Assembly: GCA_028289015.1 (NCBI GenBank)
Contig: JAQGHC010000027.1
Location: forward strand, 1 to 47,483
Reading direction: 5' to 3'
Length of the DNA stretch: 47,483 nt
Source of the DNA: Candidatus Saccharimonadota bacterium
Lineage (GTDB): Bacteria > Patescibacteriota > Saccharimonadia > Saccharimonadales > Saccharimonadaceae
Part shown: one piece after another, positions 25,753 through 33,594 of the stretch
Layout: every line of letters begins with the position of its first letter
Numbering within the stretch: position 1 is the first letter of the stretch
Position numbers and translations under genes: made by a program
The notes under the pieces: model-generated
Seen by the model: only the letters and a program-made list of their open reading frames with translations
What the model was told of the DNA's origin: nothing
Database searches by the model: none

Positions 25753-26286
25753 TTACGATAGGGGTAAAATTGCTAATCTCTTATCGGTGTTCGACAACAC
25801 CGCTATAATATGATGCCCATTACTATAGTGTCGCTTCACAGCACTTCTAGTTGCTATACCGACCGTAAGAACATCGCCAAACAAGCAATCGTAGTCTTTT
25901 GATAATTTTTGCAACGTGCTCGCGCTTTCATTAGCTAAATTTAATTTTACTCTAATTATGTTACCTGCGCCACCTTGTATTATGGCGCGTTGGGCGGTGT
26001 CAAATGAATCCGGGAGAATAGTATCAACGATTTGTCCGTGTTTGTTTTCGATTTTAAATCCGTCAATTCGACAAGACATTTCAGCATGACGAACGATAGA
26101 TTCAAGCATTGCATCACGTTCTTCGGTTGTTGCCATTCCTTGTTGTTCTTTTTCGACATCCACATACGCATCGAGAGACATTAGAGCGGTTATCTCTGTA
26201 TAGCTATCGCTTTGCTTAAATTCTTCAAATTGGTTTAAGGAAAAAGGCTGATACTTTTCGTCATAGTTAGATTCATTAGCTGTCAT
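25753..26286 (-). CDS. Unrecognised cytosolic protein (177 residues)
   Basis: It has no signal peptide, membrane segment or recognisable catalytic motif. The N-terminal third is acidic and polar with a predicted helix (about residues 55-75, ERDAMLESIVRHAEM). The rest alternates beta-like segments (GNIIRVKLNLANES, DVLTVGIATRSAVKRHY, HHIIAVLSNTDKRLAIL). A promoter with TTTACA (26318-26323), a 17-base spacer and TGT-extended TATAAA (26295-26300) ends 8 bases before the ATG with no Shine-Dalgarno sequence, supporting the start and a leaderless mRNA. Confidence 0.7.
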   Translation of the reverse strand: MTANESNYDEKYQPFSLNQFEEFKQSDSYTEITALMSLDAYVDVEKEQQGMATTEERDAMLESIVRHAEMSCRIDGFKIENKHGQIVDTILPDSFDTAQRAIIQGGAGNIIRVKLNLANESASTLQKLSKDYDCLFGDVLTVGIATRSAVKRHYSNGHHIIAVLSNTDKRLAILPLS

Positions 26287-26356
26287 TACTAATATTTATA
26301 ACACTTTACTATAATTGTGTAAACATTTGCAGCTTCGATCAAGTAGTGCGTTGTTT

Positions 26357-26402
26357 TACCAAATTAAATAGCAGGCCAGCCGACCTGCTATTTAATTTGG
26401 TA
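26357..26402 (-). terminator. 19-bp perfect palindrome starting inside the tRNA-Leu(UAG) 3' end
   Basis: Two perfect 19-base arms (26357-26375 and 26384-26402) flank an 8-base loop. One arm contains U72, the discriminator A and the CCA of the tRNA; the other carries the complementary TGGTA-type end. The inner GC part followed by a T-rich stretch can act as a terminator, with the A-rich side making it work in both directions. Confidence 0.85.
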
Positions 26403-26482
26403 CGCGAGAAAGGACTTGAACCTTCACGCCCGAAGGCACTAGCTCCTAAGGCTAGCGTGTCTACCAATTCCACCACTCGCGC
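26398..26482 (-). tRNA. tRNA-Leu (anticodon UAG)
   Basis: The minus strand folds as a class II tRNA. The acceptor GCGCGAG pairs with CTCGCGT, the anticodon stem CTAGC/GCTAG holds the loop CTTAGGA with anticodon UAG, a long variable arm (GCCTTCGGGC) follows, and the T-loop is GTTCAAGTC. CCA is encoded. The first pair is G1-U72 instead of G1-C72. The -10 TAAAAT (26508-26513, TGC-extended) lies upstream. Confidence 0.96.
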
Positions 26483-26629
26483 ATACTTGTCATTTGGTAA
26501 CTTAGATATTTTAGCACTTATTCTTTGATATGAACAGGTTAAAACGACAATTTAACGTGTTTTGAGGCGTGATAACTGACAAGCTAAAAAATAATTGAAT
26601 TGGTTACGCTTGTGCTATGATAGTAACAA

Positions 26630-26653
26630 ATGAGCGAGGCTAACGAACAATGA
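26630..26653 (+). CDS. Seven-codon upstream open reading frame (MSEANEQ) overlapping the FAD enzyme start
   Basis: ATG at 26630 lies 8 bases after a TGC-extended TATGAT box (26616-26621), so it is close to the expected 5' end of the mRNA. The frame ends in TGA at 26651-26653, overlapping the ATG of the dehydrogenase gene (26650). Translation of this short frame could load ribosomes onto the main start by reinitiation. It may also be chance. Confidence 0.4.
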   Translation: MSEANEQ

Positions 26654-28281
26654 GTAAAGTTGCTGCATATCTACAAGAACATATCCTAGGCGAGGTATCG
26701 ACCAATCCCGCAGTCTTAAAGTCATTAAGTACCGATGCGAGTGTATTAGAAATCACTCCTGAAATGGTTGTTTACCCGCGCGTCACTAATGACATTCGTA
26801 AAGTAGCGCGCTTCGTCTATCAATTAGCTGAAAAAGGTCACGTCATGGCGATTACCGCCAGAGGTAGCGGTACAGATCAGACAGGCGCCGCGATAGGTAA
26901 GGGCATTTCACTTGTCATGCCCGCTCATATGAATCGCATCTTTGAATTTGATACTAAGCAAAAGCTAGTCCGCTTGCAGCCTGGCGTAAATGCAAAAGCG
27001 GTCAATGACGCACTATTACTACATGGCATGTCTATTCCAGCGTTGCCTGCATCCGCTGCCTACAGTACGATTGGCGGTGCGGTAATGAATAACGCTAGCG
27101 GTCCGCTTTCAGGACGTTATGGAGATATGTCACAGTGGGTGCATCAACTAGAAGTAGTGCTGTCAAACGGAGATATCTTACAGACAGAGCGCATTAGCAA
27201 GCGTGATTTAAACAAGAAAAAAGGCGTGCAGACGTTCGAGGGGGAGATCTACCGTGAGCTCGATAACTTAATCGAAGATAACGCTCAGCTCATCGCTGAC
27301 AGGCTAGTCAGTCCAATCCGTGACAATGTCGGCTATTCTGCTATAGCAAACGTAAAACATAAAGACGGCTCGTTTGACCTTACGCCGCTACTTGTCGGCA
27401 GTCAGGGAACCCTTGGGATTATGTCTGAAATGATTATGAAAACTCAATTTACAAGTTCACAACAGACCGCTGCGTTCATTACATTTGCCGACAAGGAAGT
27501 CGCGCGGGACATTCTCGACAAATTAAAGGACCTTACTCCTTCGGTTCTTGAGTATTTTGACGGTGTTTTATTTGAAGAAGCAGAAAAGCAAGGCAAGAAG
27601 TATTCATTCTATAACGCTGCTTCTAGTGCGTTCGACGCTGGCGTGTTGATAGGATTTGATGATTTTAGCGAACGCACTCGACAGAATAAGGTTAAAAAAA
27701 TGACTAAAATTCTAAGCGGTATTGATGCGCAAGTTACGGTTGAGGATGGGCAAGATTCAGACCAGTTGTTTGCTGCTCGTGAAGTTACTGCGTACATGCT
27801 GACGCCTGCTGGTAAGGAATTATCTGCTCCGCCACTTGTTGATGGCGCGTACGTGCCAAATGAACGATTTGAAGAGTTTCAGGCTGCAGTTGCTGGACTT
27901 GGTGAAAAGCATCGCCTACTGCTACCGATTCATGCGCGAGTACTGGACTGTACCGTCTACACTCGTCCGATATTGCAGTTGAATAAAGTAGGGGACAAGC
28001 AAAAAATATTTAAGATACTAGATGAATATACGTCAATTGTTGAGCGCTATGGCGGTCACTTGATTGGTGAAGCTGGTGAAGGCCGCGTGAAAGCCCGGTT
28101 TGCTTACAATGATATTGATGATGCAGTCCTCGAATTATTCGCAAATATTAAAGCGATTTTTGATCCGCATAATATTCTTAATCCGGGTGTTAAAGAGTCT
28201 ACCGAACTGCGTCAATTAGTTTCAGAATTACGATCCAATTACGACACTGCCACATTTTCCGATCATACGCTCTATAGTTGA
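26650..28281 (+). CDS. FAD-linked dehydrogenase (D-lactate/glycolate oxidase-like, PCMH plus FAD-oxidase C domains)
   Basis: The N-terminal PCMH-type FAD-binding domain (about residues 35-240) shows VYPRVTNDIRKVARF, the ITARGSGTDQTGAAIG nucleotide loop, and STIGGAVMNNASGPLSGRYGDM. LLVGSQGTLGIMSEM marks the end of that domain. The C-terminal part matches FAD-oxidase C, with HARVLDCTVYTRP, GGHLIGEAGEGR and the closing IFDPHNILNPG motif. This family oxidises 2-hydroxy acids such as D-lactate. The exact substrate cannot be fixed. No Fe-S partner gene is nearby. It would link sugar fermentation products to redox balance, by inference. Confidence 0.9.
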   Translation: MSKVAAYLQEHILGEVSTNPAVLKSLSTDASVLEITPEMVVYPRVTNDIRKVARFVYQLAEKGHVMAITARGSGTDQTGAAIGKGISLVMPAHMNRIFEFDTKQKLVRLQPGVNAKAVNDALLLHGMSIPALPASAAYSTIGGAVMNNASGPLSGRYGDMSQWVHQLEVVLSNGDILQTERISKRDLNKKKGVQTFEGEIYRELDNLIEDNAQLIADRLVSPIRDNVGYSAIANVKHKDGSFDLTPLLVGSQGTLGIMSEMIMKTQFTSSQQTAAFITFADKEVARDILDKLKDLTPSVLEYFDGVLFEEAEKQGKKYSFYNAASSAFDAGVLIGFDDFSERTRQNKVKKMTKILSGIDAQVTVEDGQDSDQLFAAREVTAYMLTPAGKELSAPPLVDGAYVPNERFEEFQAAVAGLGEKHRLLLPIHARVLDCTVYTRPILQLNKVGDKQKIFKILDEYTSIVERYGGHLIGEAGEGRVKARFAYNDIDDAVLELFANIKAIFDPHNILNPGVKESTELRQLVSELRSNYDTATFSDHTLYS

Positions 28282-28286
28282 TAGTC

Positions 28287-28315
28287 TTGAAAACTAACAG
28301 TAGACTGGGTATTAT
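28287..28315 (+). promoter_or_regulatory. Promoter of tRNA-Leu(CAG)
   Basis: TTGAAA (28287-28292), a 17-base spacer and TATTAT (28310-28315). The start would be near 28322, giving a 5' leader of about 66 bases. Confidence 0.75.
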
Positions 28316-28387
28316 AAGCGAAGTGTAGGCCACGTTAGTGTTTTTATAAGTAATCAGACGTAGGCGAGCACAAAAAGTAGTATGCAC

Positions 28388-28473
28388 GCGCGAGTGGCGG
28401 AATGGTAGACGCGCTAGCTTCAGGTGTTAGTGTCCCTCGGGACGTGGAGGTTCAAGTCCTCTCTCGCGTACCA
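28388..28473 (+). tRNA. tRNA-Leu (anticodon CAG)
   Basis: Class II tRNA with acceptor GCGCGAG/CTCGCGT, anticodon stem CTAGC/GTTAG around loop TTCAGGT (anticodon CAG), a long variable arm with GTCCCTCGGGAC and the T-loop GTTCAAGTC. CCA is encoded. It shares the G1-U72 end pair with the other tRNA-Leu in the window. Confidence 0.96.
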
Positions 28474-28513
28474 ATTAAATAAGACTGTCGACGATAGTCT
28501 TATTTAATTGGTA
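28469..28513 (+). terminator. 18-bp perfect palindrome starting inside the tRNA-Leu(CAG) 3' end
   Basis: Arms at 28469-28486 and 28496-28513 pair perfectly around a 9-base loop. As at the other tRNA-Leu, the first arm includes U72, the discriminator and CCA, and the AT-rich part (AATTAAATA) is nearly the same. The AAGACT/AGTCTT core followed by ATTTAATT can end transcription. Confidence 0.85.
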
Positions 28514-28548
28514 TAGCGCAGGACTTTATGAAACGCTATAATGCTCGT

Positions 28549-29289
28549 TTACTCTACTCGTCCAGTTCGTAGCTTGGCAAGTATCGCCGACATACGCTGT
28601 GCGGCGTCTTCCGTGGGTATTGTCCGCATTTCTTTTTTAGAACTGAGCGGCCCAACAATTGCCTCAAAAGCAACATCGTTTAACAGTCGCGGCAATTCTA
28701 GCGGATATTGTTCGTGTTCGATGTCGGCAGGAATAAAGACCTTCTTGGTCTTCTTTTTGCCGCGTAGGTCTGGAACTCTGACAAAGTTGTTTAGGTTTTG
28801 ATGTTGAAAATCTGATTCATGGGTTTCGTGAATTGTTTCACCGTACAACTCAACCGTATAGCTTGACCTTGAAGATATCTCGCTTGGCTTAAGGTCGTTT
28901 GCCTCAAATCCTAAATAAAATGATTCGGTGAGGTCGCCCAAATTGAAATCTTGCAGTTCATCTTTCATATCTTCATTTAGTTGTACTGCAAGATACGGCT
29001 CTAGCGTATCCAGTGATCGAGTGACCAGGGTGTCCAGGTGGTAAGTATATGTCGCACGTCCATTAATGTGTTCGGGCTGCCGAAAGCTAGAAAAGCTGAA
29101 TTCGGTTGTTTGAATATCTTTCTCAAAATTGATAGCACGGCTACCGAGTAGGCGAGGGTCGGTGTGGTAGAAGGTTTTTGTCACCTCGTAGCCATCAATT
29201 AAGCCGTTCATAAAGTCTTCGTTGTTAGTCAACGCATACTGCTTTAATTCGACAAGTGTCGTTTTGACGTGTGGATTCCATTCTCGCAT
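28549..29289 (-). CDS. Unrecognised cytosolic protein (246 residues)
   Basis: The protein is acidic in the middle and has no signal peptide, membrane segment or known catalytic signature. The N-terminus is helical (VKTTLVELKQYALTNNEDFMNGLIDG) and the centre is rich in aromatic and polar residues suggesting beta structure. A short basic patch (GKKKTKKVF) occurs near residue 175. TTGCTT (29319-29324), a 17-base spacer and TATAAT (29296-29301) end 6 bases before the ATG, a very good leaderless promoter that fixes the start. I do not recognise the family. Confidence 0.75.
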   Translation of the reverse strand: MREWNPHVKTTLVELKQYALTNNEDFMNGLIDGYEVTKTFYHTDPRLLGSRAINFEKDIQTTEFSFSSFRQPEHINGRATYTYHLDTLVTRSLDTLEPYLAVQLNEDMKDELQDFNLGDLTESFYLGFEANDLKPSEISSRSSYTVELYGETIHETHESDFQHQNLNNFVRVPDLRGKKKTKKVFIPADIEHEQYPLELPRLLNDVAFEAIVGPLSSKKEMRTIPTEDAAQRMSAILAKLRTGRVE

Positions 29290-29497
29290 TGTCGAATTAT
29301 AAAATATATATTTTCCGAAAGCAACTTCTAATAAGGTTTGAGCCTAAGGGTGGCATACTTTATCTTTGTTCGCTCCTCGCATAATCGTCGCTCTCCTACC
29401 TTCATTCAAATCTTATCTTGCCGCATTATGCGACTATTTTTACTGATTCCGCTATACTAGGCATTAATTGACCTATCTACTATGAAAGGGAAAGGCA
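29290..29497. other. Intergenic region with inverted repeat
   Basis: Besides the minus-strand promoter, it holds CGCATAAT (29378-29385) and ATTATGCG (29425-29432), an 8-bp inverted repeat about 39 bases apart. A TATACT box sits near 29453. The next gene has an AAAGGGAAAGG ribosome-binding site. Confidence 0.45.
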
Positions 29498-29878
29498 ATG
29501 TACTTAAGCGACGAAAGTGAAGCTAGCAATGCACGCGAGATCGAGATCACCTTTGATTCCGACAAAACAAAGGCGAAAGGTGAAATCATTCAGGTAGGTG
29601 ATGGCGAACCTGTCATCAAGATACCTGGCAGCCAGATTGCGAGTAGGGACGAGATATTGAACGAGTTGTCTGAGGGCGAGGAGCCTGTAGCAGTCTGGGT
29701 AAAAATTACTGACAAGTTGTCAGGGCAATTGCTGCGTGAAGGTCAGTCGTTACTCGCCTGGGTGCGCGTCAAGCAGCGCGACGGGCGATTCGTCACGAAG
29801 ACCGCGCTATTCAGTCTAGGTGCAGTCGCAGCAGTAACCGTAACGCGTCGAGCTATACGACACTACAAGTCCCGATAA
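29498..29878 (+). CDS. Unrecognised protein with C-terminal hydrophobic segment
   Basis: This 126-residue protein has an acidic N-terminal domain with alternating short strands (REIEITFDSD, GEIIQVGDGEPVIKIPGSQI, EPVAVWVKITDKLSGQLLREGQSLLAWVRVKQRDG). Near residues 100-116 lies a hydrophobic stretch (ALFSLGAVAAVTVT) followed by RRAIRHYKSR, a possible membrane tail anchor. It has a Shine-Dalgarno sequence and ends at a very strong terminator, so it is a single-gene unit. No family is recognised. Confidence 0.72.
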   Translation: MYLSDESEASNAREIEITFDSDKTKAKGEIIQVGDGEPVIKIPGSQIASRDEILNELSEGEEPVAVWVKITDKLSGQLLREGQSLLAWVRVKQRDGRFVTKTALFSLGAVAAVTVTRRAIRHYKSR

Positions 29879-29896
29879 AATTTTGCGTCGAGCACA

Positions 29897-29935
29897 AAAG
29901 AGCCCCGCAGACTTTGCGGGGCTCTTTAATTTATA
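29897..29935. terminator. Strong bidirectional terminator
   Basis: AAAGAGCCCCGCA pairs with TGCGGGGCTCTTT (13 bp) around a 5-base loop, followed by AATTT. It separates convergent genes. Confidence 0.9.
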
Positions 29936-29944
29936 AGTGAGGAA

Positions 29945-30742
29945 TTATCCCTCGATTGTTGACAGTCCGTAGTTTACTAACGCAAAGCCTAGCAGGCTAA
30001 CCGCAACGGCAGTAACAAGTAGGACGAGTCCTAATGTCACCCAAGACAGCGTATGTGGCTTTGGTTTTTGGCCGCCAGTCTCTTGCAGTTCAGAAAACTG
30101 TCGGTATAGCATTGCTTTTGAACCAGTATCGACTATTAAACTGATCGAGCCAATAGTAACGATATTAAGAATTGTTTGTGAAGCAAACGTAGTGACCCAC
30201 GCGCCTTTAGTAAGTTCGAGGCTATCTTTGATGGCCGCGCTACCAGTAAGTTTCTTTTCGTCGTCAAAGAATGACAAATTCGCAAGTGAATAGCGGAATG
30301 CCATGACGATACCTGGAATAACGAAGAGAAGTGCCCATAGGAGTACTTTCCCTATAGTCAACAGTTGTAGTCCGACAAAGCTCCAGAATCGTTTAGAGAT
30401 CGCTTTTACAGCCTGCCTGAACGTAACTTCACGTCCTTTGGCTACTTCTACTGAGGTATAGGCAAATATACCAGCGACAAACGAACCAATGAGTATTAGG
30501 CCGAATAACAAAACGGCTACTACGATAACCAGAATGGTTAATAATGTAGGGTCTAGTGCTGTGTCTGCCGGGATAGCGGCGTTGTCTGGTTTAGCTGATG
30601 GATCACTAAAATTGCCGCCAGCGCCAAATGCAGACAGGACGGCAAGCACGATCGCCACCATCGGAGCTTTTTGAAAAAGTAATTTGGTTCCATCTACACC
30701 TATTCGTAGAGGGTTGTTGCTATAATTTGTTTTTTTTGGCAT
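29945..30742 (-). CDS. Multi-pass membrane protein of unknown function
   Basis: The 265 residues contain about five hydrophobic segments: near residues 30-45, 65-95, 130-150 (LLWALLFVIPGIVMAFRY), 185-205 and 235-258. The central GIVMAFRYSLANLSFFDDEKKLTGSAAIKDSLELTKG stretch is here noted only as a conserved-looking motif: a PGIVMAFRYS helix followed by an acidic loop and SLELTKG. This resembles DUF975/YciC-type membrane proteins, but the match is not certain. ATG 30742 has GGAAG at proper spacing; an ATG four codons upstream (30754) is the alternative. Confidence 0.75.
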   Translation of the reverse strand: MPKKTNYSNNPLRIGVDGTKLLFQKAPMVAIVLAVLSAFGAGGNFSDPSAKPDNAAIPADTALDPTLLTILVIVVAVLLFGLILIGSFVAGIFAYTSVEVAKGREVTFRQAVKAISKRFWSFVGLQLLTIGKVLLWALLFVIPGIVMAFRYSLANLSFFDDEKKLTGSAAIKDSLELTKGAWVTTFASQTILNIVTIGSISLIVDTGSKAMLYRQFSELQETGGQKPKPHTLSWVTLGLVLLVTAVAVSLLGFALVNYGLSTIEG

Positions 30743-30823
30743 AAATACTTCCATGATTATTGATGATATGAGCTCATAGTACCACCAGAAAGCGTCTCTG
30801 TCGATATGCGTTATACTGTAGGT

Positions 30824-31441
30824 ATGATAGAGAAATTAATAGAGGTCGGCGTGGGGCCACATCCGCAACCATTTCCTGTCGGTTCGCAGTACGATCTAGA
30901 GCTGCTGTCGAACGGCGATCGTCGTAATGTCGAGGATAAATATCGCTATTGGACTGTCGAAGCTATTAAAGCAGATCTTGACTTGACTAGGGTCGATTTG
31001 CACGTTGCAATCGAAAATTGGCAACATGATATGAATATCGGCACCATTGTCCGCAATGCGAACGCATTCAATGTTGCTGCCGTGCATGTGATCGGCAAGC
31101 GTCATTGGAATCGCCGTGGGGCAATGGTAACTGACCGGTATTTGGACATATTCCATCATGCAACTGTCGAGGAATTTATAAGGGCAGTAGGTGATCGCCA
31201 TATCATCGCTATTGATAATCTGGTGGGTGCGACGCGATTGTCCACTGCCACTTTGCCAAAAAAGGTCGTGCTAGTATTCGGCGGTGAAGGACCAGGCCTT
31301 AGTGATGAAATGGTTGCTGCAAGCGAACAGATGATAATGATCGAACAGTTTGGCAGTACGCGCTCGGTGAACGTTGGCGTCGCGTCTGGAATTGTAATGT
31401 ATGCGTGGATGCAGCAAAACGCTTTGACATCACTTAAATAA
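30824..31441 (+). CDS. SpoU/TrmH family RNA 2'-O-ribose methyltransferase
   Basis: The three SPOUT knot motifs are present: MNIGTIVRNANAFNVAAVHV with the catalytic Arg-Asn, VLVFGGEGPGLS, and RSVNVGVASGIVMYAW. The family methylates ribose in tRNA or rRNA using S-adenosylmethionine. The target is not certain; the N-terminal 60 residues are not the usual L30e-like extension of 23S enzymes. ATG 30824 is chosen over the in-frame ATG at 30806 because TATACT (30812-30817) lies between them and leaves 6 bases to 30824, fitting a leaderless mRNA. Confidence 0.9.
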   Translation: MIEKLIEVGVGPHPQPFPVGSQYDLELLSNGDRRNVEDKYRYWTVEAIKADLDLTRVDLHVAIENWQHDMNIGTIVRNANAFNVAAVHVIGKRHWNRRGAMVTDRYLDIFHHATVEEFIRAVGDRHIIAIDNLVGATRLSTATLPKKVVLVFGGEGPGLSDEMVAASEQMIMIEQFGSTRSVNVGVASGIVMYAWMQQNALTSLK

Positions 31442-31452
31442 GGGTAGATAAT
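31424..31452 (+). promoter_or_regulatory. Consensus-like promoter of the 200-residue gene
   Basis: TTGACA (31424-31429), a 17-base spacer and GATAAT (31447-31452), 6 bases before the ATG at 31459. It overlaps the end of the SpoU gene. Confidence 0.75.
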
Positions 31453-31458
31453 ATTCCT

Positions 31459-32061
31459 ATGACAGAACTCGCTTCATCGATCGAACGAAAAGTACAACTG
31501 AAGCTACAGTTGCAGGCAAGTGATGGGTTGAAAGAACTGGTTAGTGAGGTGATCACGCCAGAGCATAGACGTGAGTTTGCGCAGCGTATTCTGTATATGA
31601 TCTTACACACGCAATATCCTGTCGCTATGAATGTTGATCCAATTCACGCTACTGATATAGATAATGAAATGCAGCGAACAGTTCGTGAATATACGTCAAA
31701 TATCGAAGCGGGCGGCAGGATGTATAATCGCTCTTTGCACGTCGCACCAGAATTAGGTACATATGAATTTGCGCATGAAGAAGAGGGGATGAATCTGCGC
31801 TTCAAGCTGGCGTTGCCTGATATAGAGGCGAATAAGCTGTTAGCGCCGCCATTTGACCAGGTTAGCTCTAGTCGTGCATATGTCGTGTCGCATCTTCCCA
31901 ATCATCTGCTGTTACCTACTGAAGATCGCAGTATATCAATTCGTAGAATGCGACGTCGGTTAGGGGTAGCGGCGCATCAGGGTAGCCAAGGTACTGTCGC
32001 TCCTGATGTTTATTATCTTAGTCATCCAACGATTAAAAAGTGGGCAATTGCTGATATGTAG
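31459..32061 (+). CDS. Unrecognised cytosolic protein (200 residues)
   Basis: It begins with charged helices (SIERKVQLKLQLQ, PEHRREFAQRILYMILHT), followed by a middle with mixed strands (NRSLHVAPELGTYEFAHEEEGMNLRF noted in part as LHVAPELGTYEF) and a basic segment SIRRMRRRLGV near residue 160. No signal peptide, membrane segment or catalytic motif is seen. A near-consensus promoter 6 bases upstream fixes the start and suggests a leaderless mRNA. It is unrelated in sequence to the other unknown proteins here as far as I can see. Confidence 0.72.
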   Translation: MTELASSIERKVQLKLQLQASDGLKELVSEVITPEHRREFAQRILYMILHTQYPVAMNVDPIHATDIDNEMQRTVREYTSNIEAGGRMYNRSLHVAPELGTYEFAHEEEGMNLRFKLALPDIEANKLLAPPFDQVSSSRAYVVSHLPNHLLLPTEDRSISIRRMRRRLGVAAHQGSQGTVAPDVYYLSHPTIKKWAIADM

Positions 32062-32120
32062 CGCAATCCATAACGGTTATGCTTGCAAACAGTGGTCAAA
32101 TATGCAACGATATAAGGTAA

Positions 32121-33461
32121 ATGAGTACACTATCATCACAGCCGTACAAGGGCACGCGAGACTATTATCCAGCGGAAAAACGCATACAGAATTTCATTTT
32201 TAATAACTGGAAACGCGTTGCGGTGCGTTACGGCTACGAAGAGTACGGCGCGCCAATGATCGAGCCGATCGAGATTTACGCTGCTAAATCTGGTCAAGAG
32301 CTTGCCAGCGAACAAACATATATGTTTACTGATCGCGGCAGCCGGACTGTGGCAATACGTCCTGAGATGACACCGTCGATTAGTCGCATGGTTGCCGCAA
32401 GACGTCAAGAAATGGCGTATCCTGCGCGTTTATTTTCTATTGCGAACTTTATGCGGTACGAACGTCCACAGCGTGGTCGAGAACGTGAGTTTTGGCAACT
32501 TAATGTTGATATATTTGGCCTTGAGGGTGCGCTTCCTGAATCTGAAATTATCGCGATGGGCGCAGAATTTTTGAACGTATTTGGTGCGACTGATGATATG
32601 TACAGTATTAAGATTAATAACCGCAAACTTATTAATTTTATGATGGCGCATTACCTTGGGCTTGATACGGTTCAAGCGCAGTTGATGATCAAATTATTCG
32701 ATCGAAAAAACAAAATAAGTACTGATGAATTCCGCGACCAGGCTTTGGATATCTTAGGTGAATCAATGGCGGAAGCAGGTTTGGCAAAGATTTCAACTTT
32801 ACTAAATGCACACACTATGGCTGATCTACCCGAAGAGATTCGCCAGAGTAACGCGGTCAAAGAAGTCCAAGAGCTGTTTACGCTGCTTGACGCGGCAGGT
32901 ATAAAGAATGCCGTATTCGATATCACGCTCATGCGCGGATTGGATTATTACACAGGAACGGTATTTGAGTTCTTTGATAATCACCCAGATAATAACCGGT
33001 CGTTATTTGGCGGTGGCCGCTATGACGGTCTCGTCGGCTTGTTTGGTGCCGAGCAAATTTCAGCGGTCGGTATGGCACCTGGTCTATCTATGACGGAATT
33101 ATTCTTGCAGTCGCATGATCTATTGCCAAAGCTCCCGTCAACGACAGATGTATATATTGCAGTTTTAGGAGATGAGATGCTCGCTGGCGCCATGAAGCTT
33201 GCTGCCGAACTCCGTAATGAAGGTGTGAATACCGAATTAGACGTGACAGGTCGTAAACTAGACAAGCAGATTAAAACTGCAGTTAAAAAAGACATCGCGT
33301 TTATCGTATTCGTCGGCGAAGAAGAATTAAAAACCGAGATGTATTCGTTTAAAGATACTGCATCAAGCGAAGAACAAAAGTTAAGTTTTGAACGTATCGT
33401 CACTACGGTAAAAGATCGCCGTCGTGTTCACAGCGACGACCTTGACGATCTTTTCGAATAA
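32121..33461 (+). CDS. hisS: Histidine-tRNA ligase
   Basis: This class II synthetase charges tRNA-His. It begins with the typical PYKGTRDYYP, then motif 1 (APMIEPIEIYAAKSG), motif 2 FMRYERPQRGREREFWQ, the HisRS signature LMRGLDYYTGTVFEFF, and motif 3 GGGRYDGLVGLFG. The anticodon-binding domain fills about residues 345-435 (DVYIAVLGDEM, GVNTELDVTGRKLDKQ). At 446 residues it is full length. The spacing to the upstream stop is 59 bases. An AAGG close to the ATG may serve as a weak ribosome-binding site. Confidence 0.96.
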   Translation: MSTLSSQPYKGTRDYYPAEKRIQNFIFNNWKRVAVRYGYEEYGAPMIEPIEIYAAKSGQELASEQTYMFTDRGSRTVAIRPEMTPSISRMVAARRQEMAYPARLFSIANFMRYERPQRGREREFWQLNVDIFGLEGALPESEIIAMGAEFLNVFGATDDMYSIKINNRKLINFMMAHYLGLDTVQAQLMIKLFDRKNKISTDEFRDQALDILGESMAEAGLAKISTLLNAHTMADLPEEIRQSNAVKEVQELFTLLDAAGIKNAVFDITLMRGLDYYTGTVFEFFDNHPDNNRSLFGGGRYDGLVGLFGAEQISAVGMAPGLSMTELFLQSHDLLPKLPSTTDVYIAVLGDEMLAGAMKLAAELRNEGVNTELDVTGRKLDKQIKTAVKKDIAFIVFVGEEELKTEMYSFKDTASSEEQKLSFERIVTTVKDRRRVHSDDLDDLFE

Positions 33462-33556
33462 CATCAGATTATTCGTTGAGTTGGAGGCTTCCTCTCTGTA
33501 TCTAGTCGCTAAGGGGGTTGCATTTGAATAGGATGGTTTTAGTGACGGGCTCAAAT

Positions 33557-33585
33557 TTGTGACCCCTCTGTATCTCTGTTATAAT
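33557..33585 (+). promoter_or_regulatory. Trigger factor promoter
   Basis: TTGTGA (33557-33562), a 17-base spacer and a perfect TATAAT (33580-33585), 9 bases before the tig ATG. The mRNA would have a leader of at most about three bases. Confidence 0.8.
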
Positions 33586-33594
33586 TGAACACAT

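Noticed and set aside
26346-26528. 60-codon plus-strand frame across the tRNA-Leu(UAG) gene
   Set aside because: It is the antisense of a tRNA; frames containing GLEPSRP-like peptides are a well-known artefact of tRNA regions.
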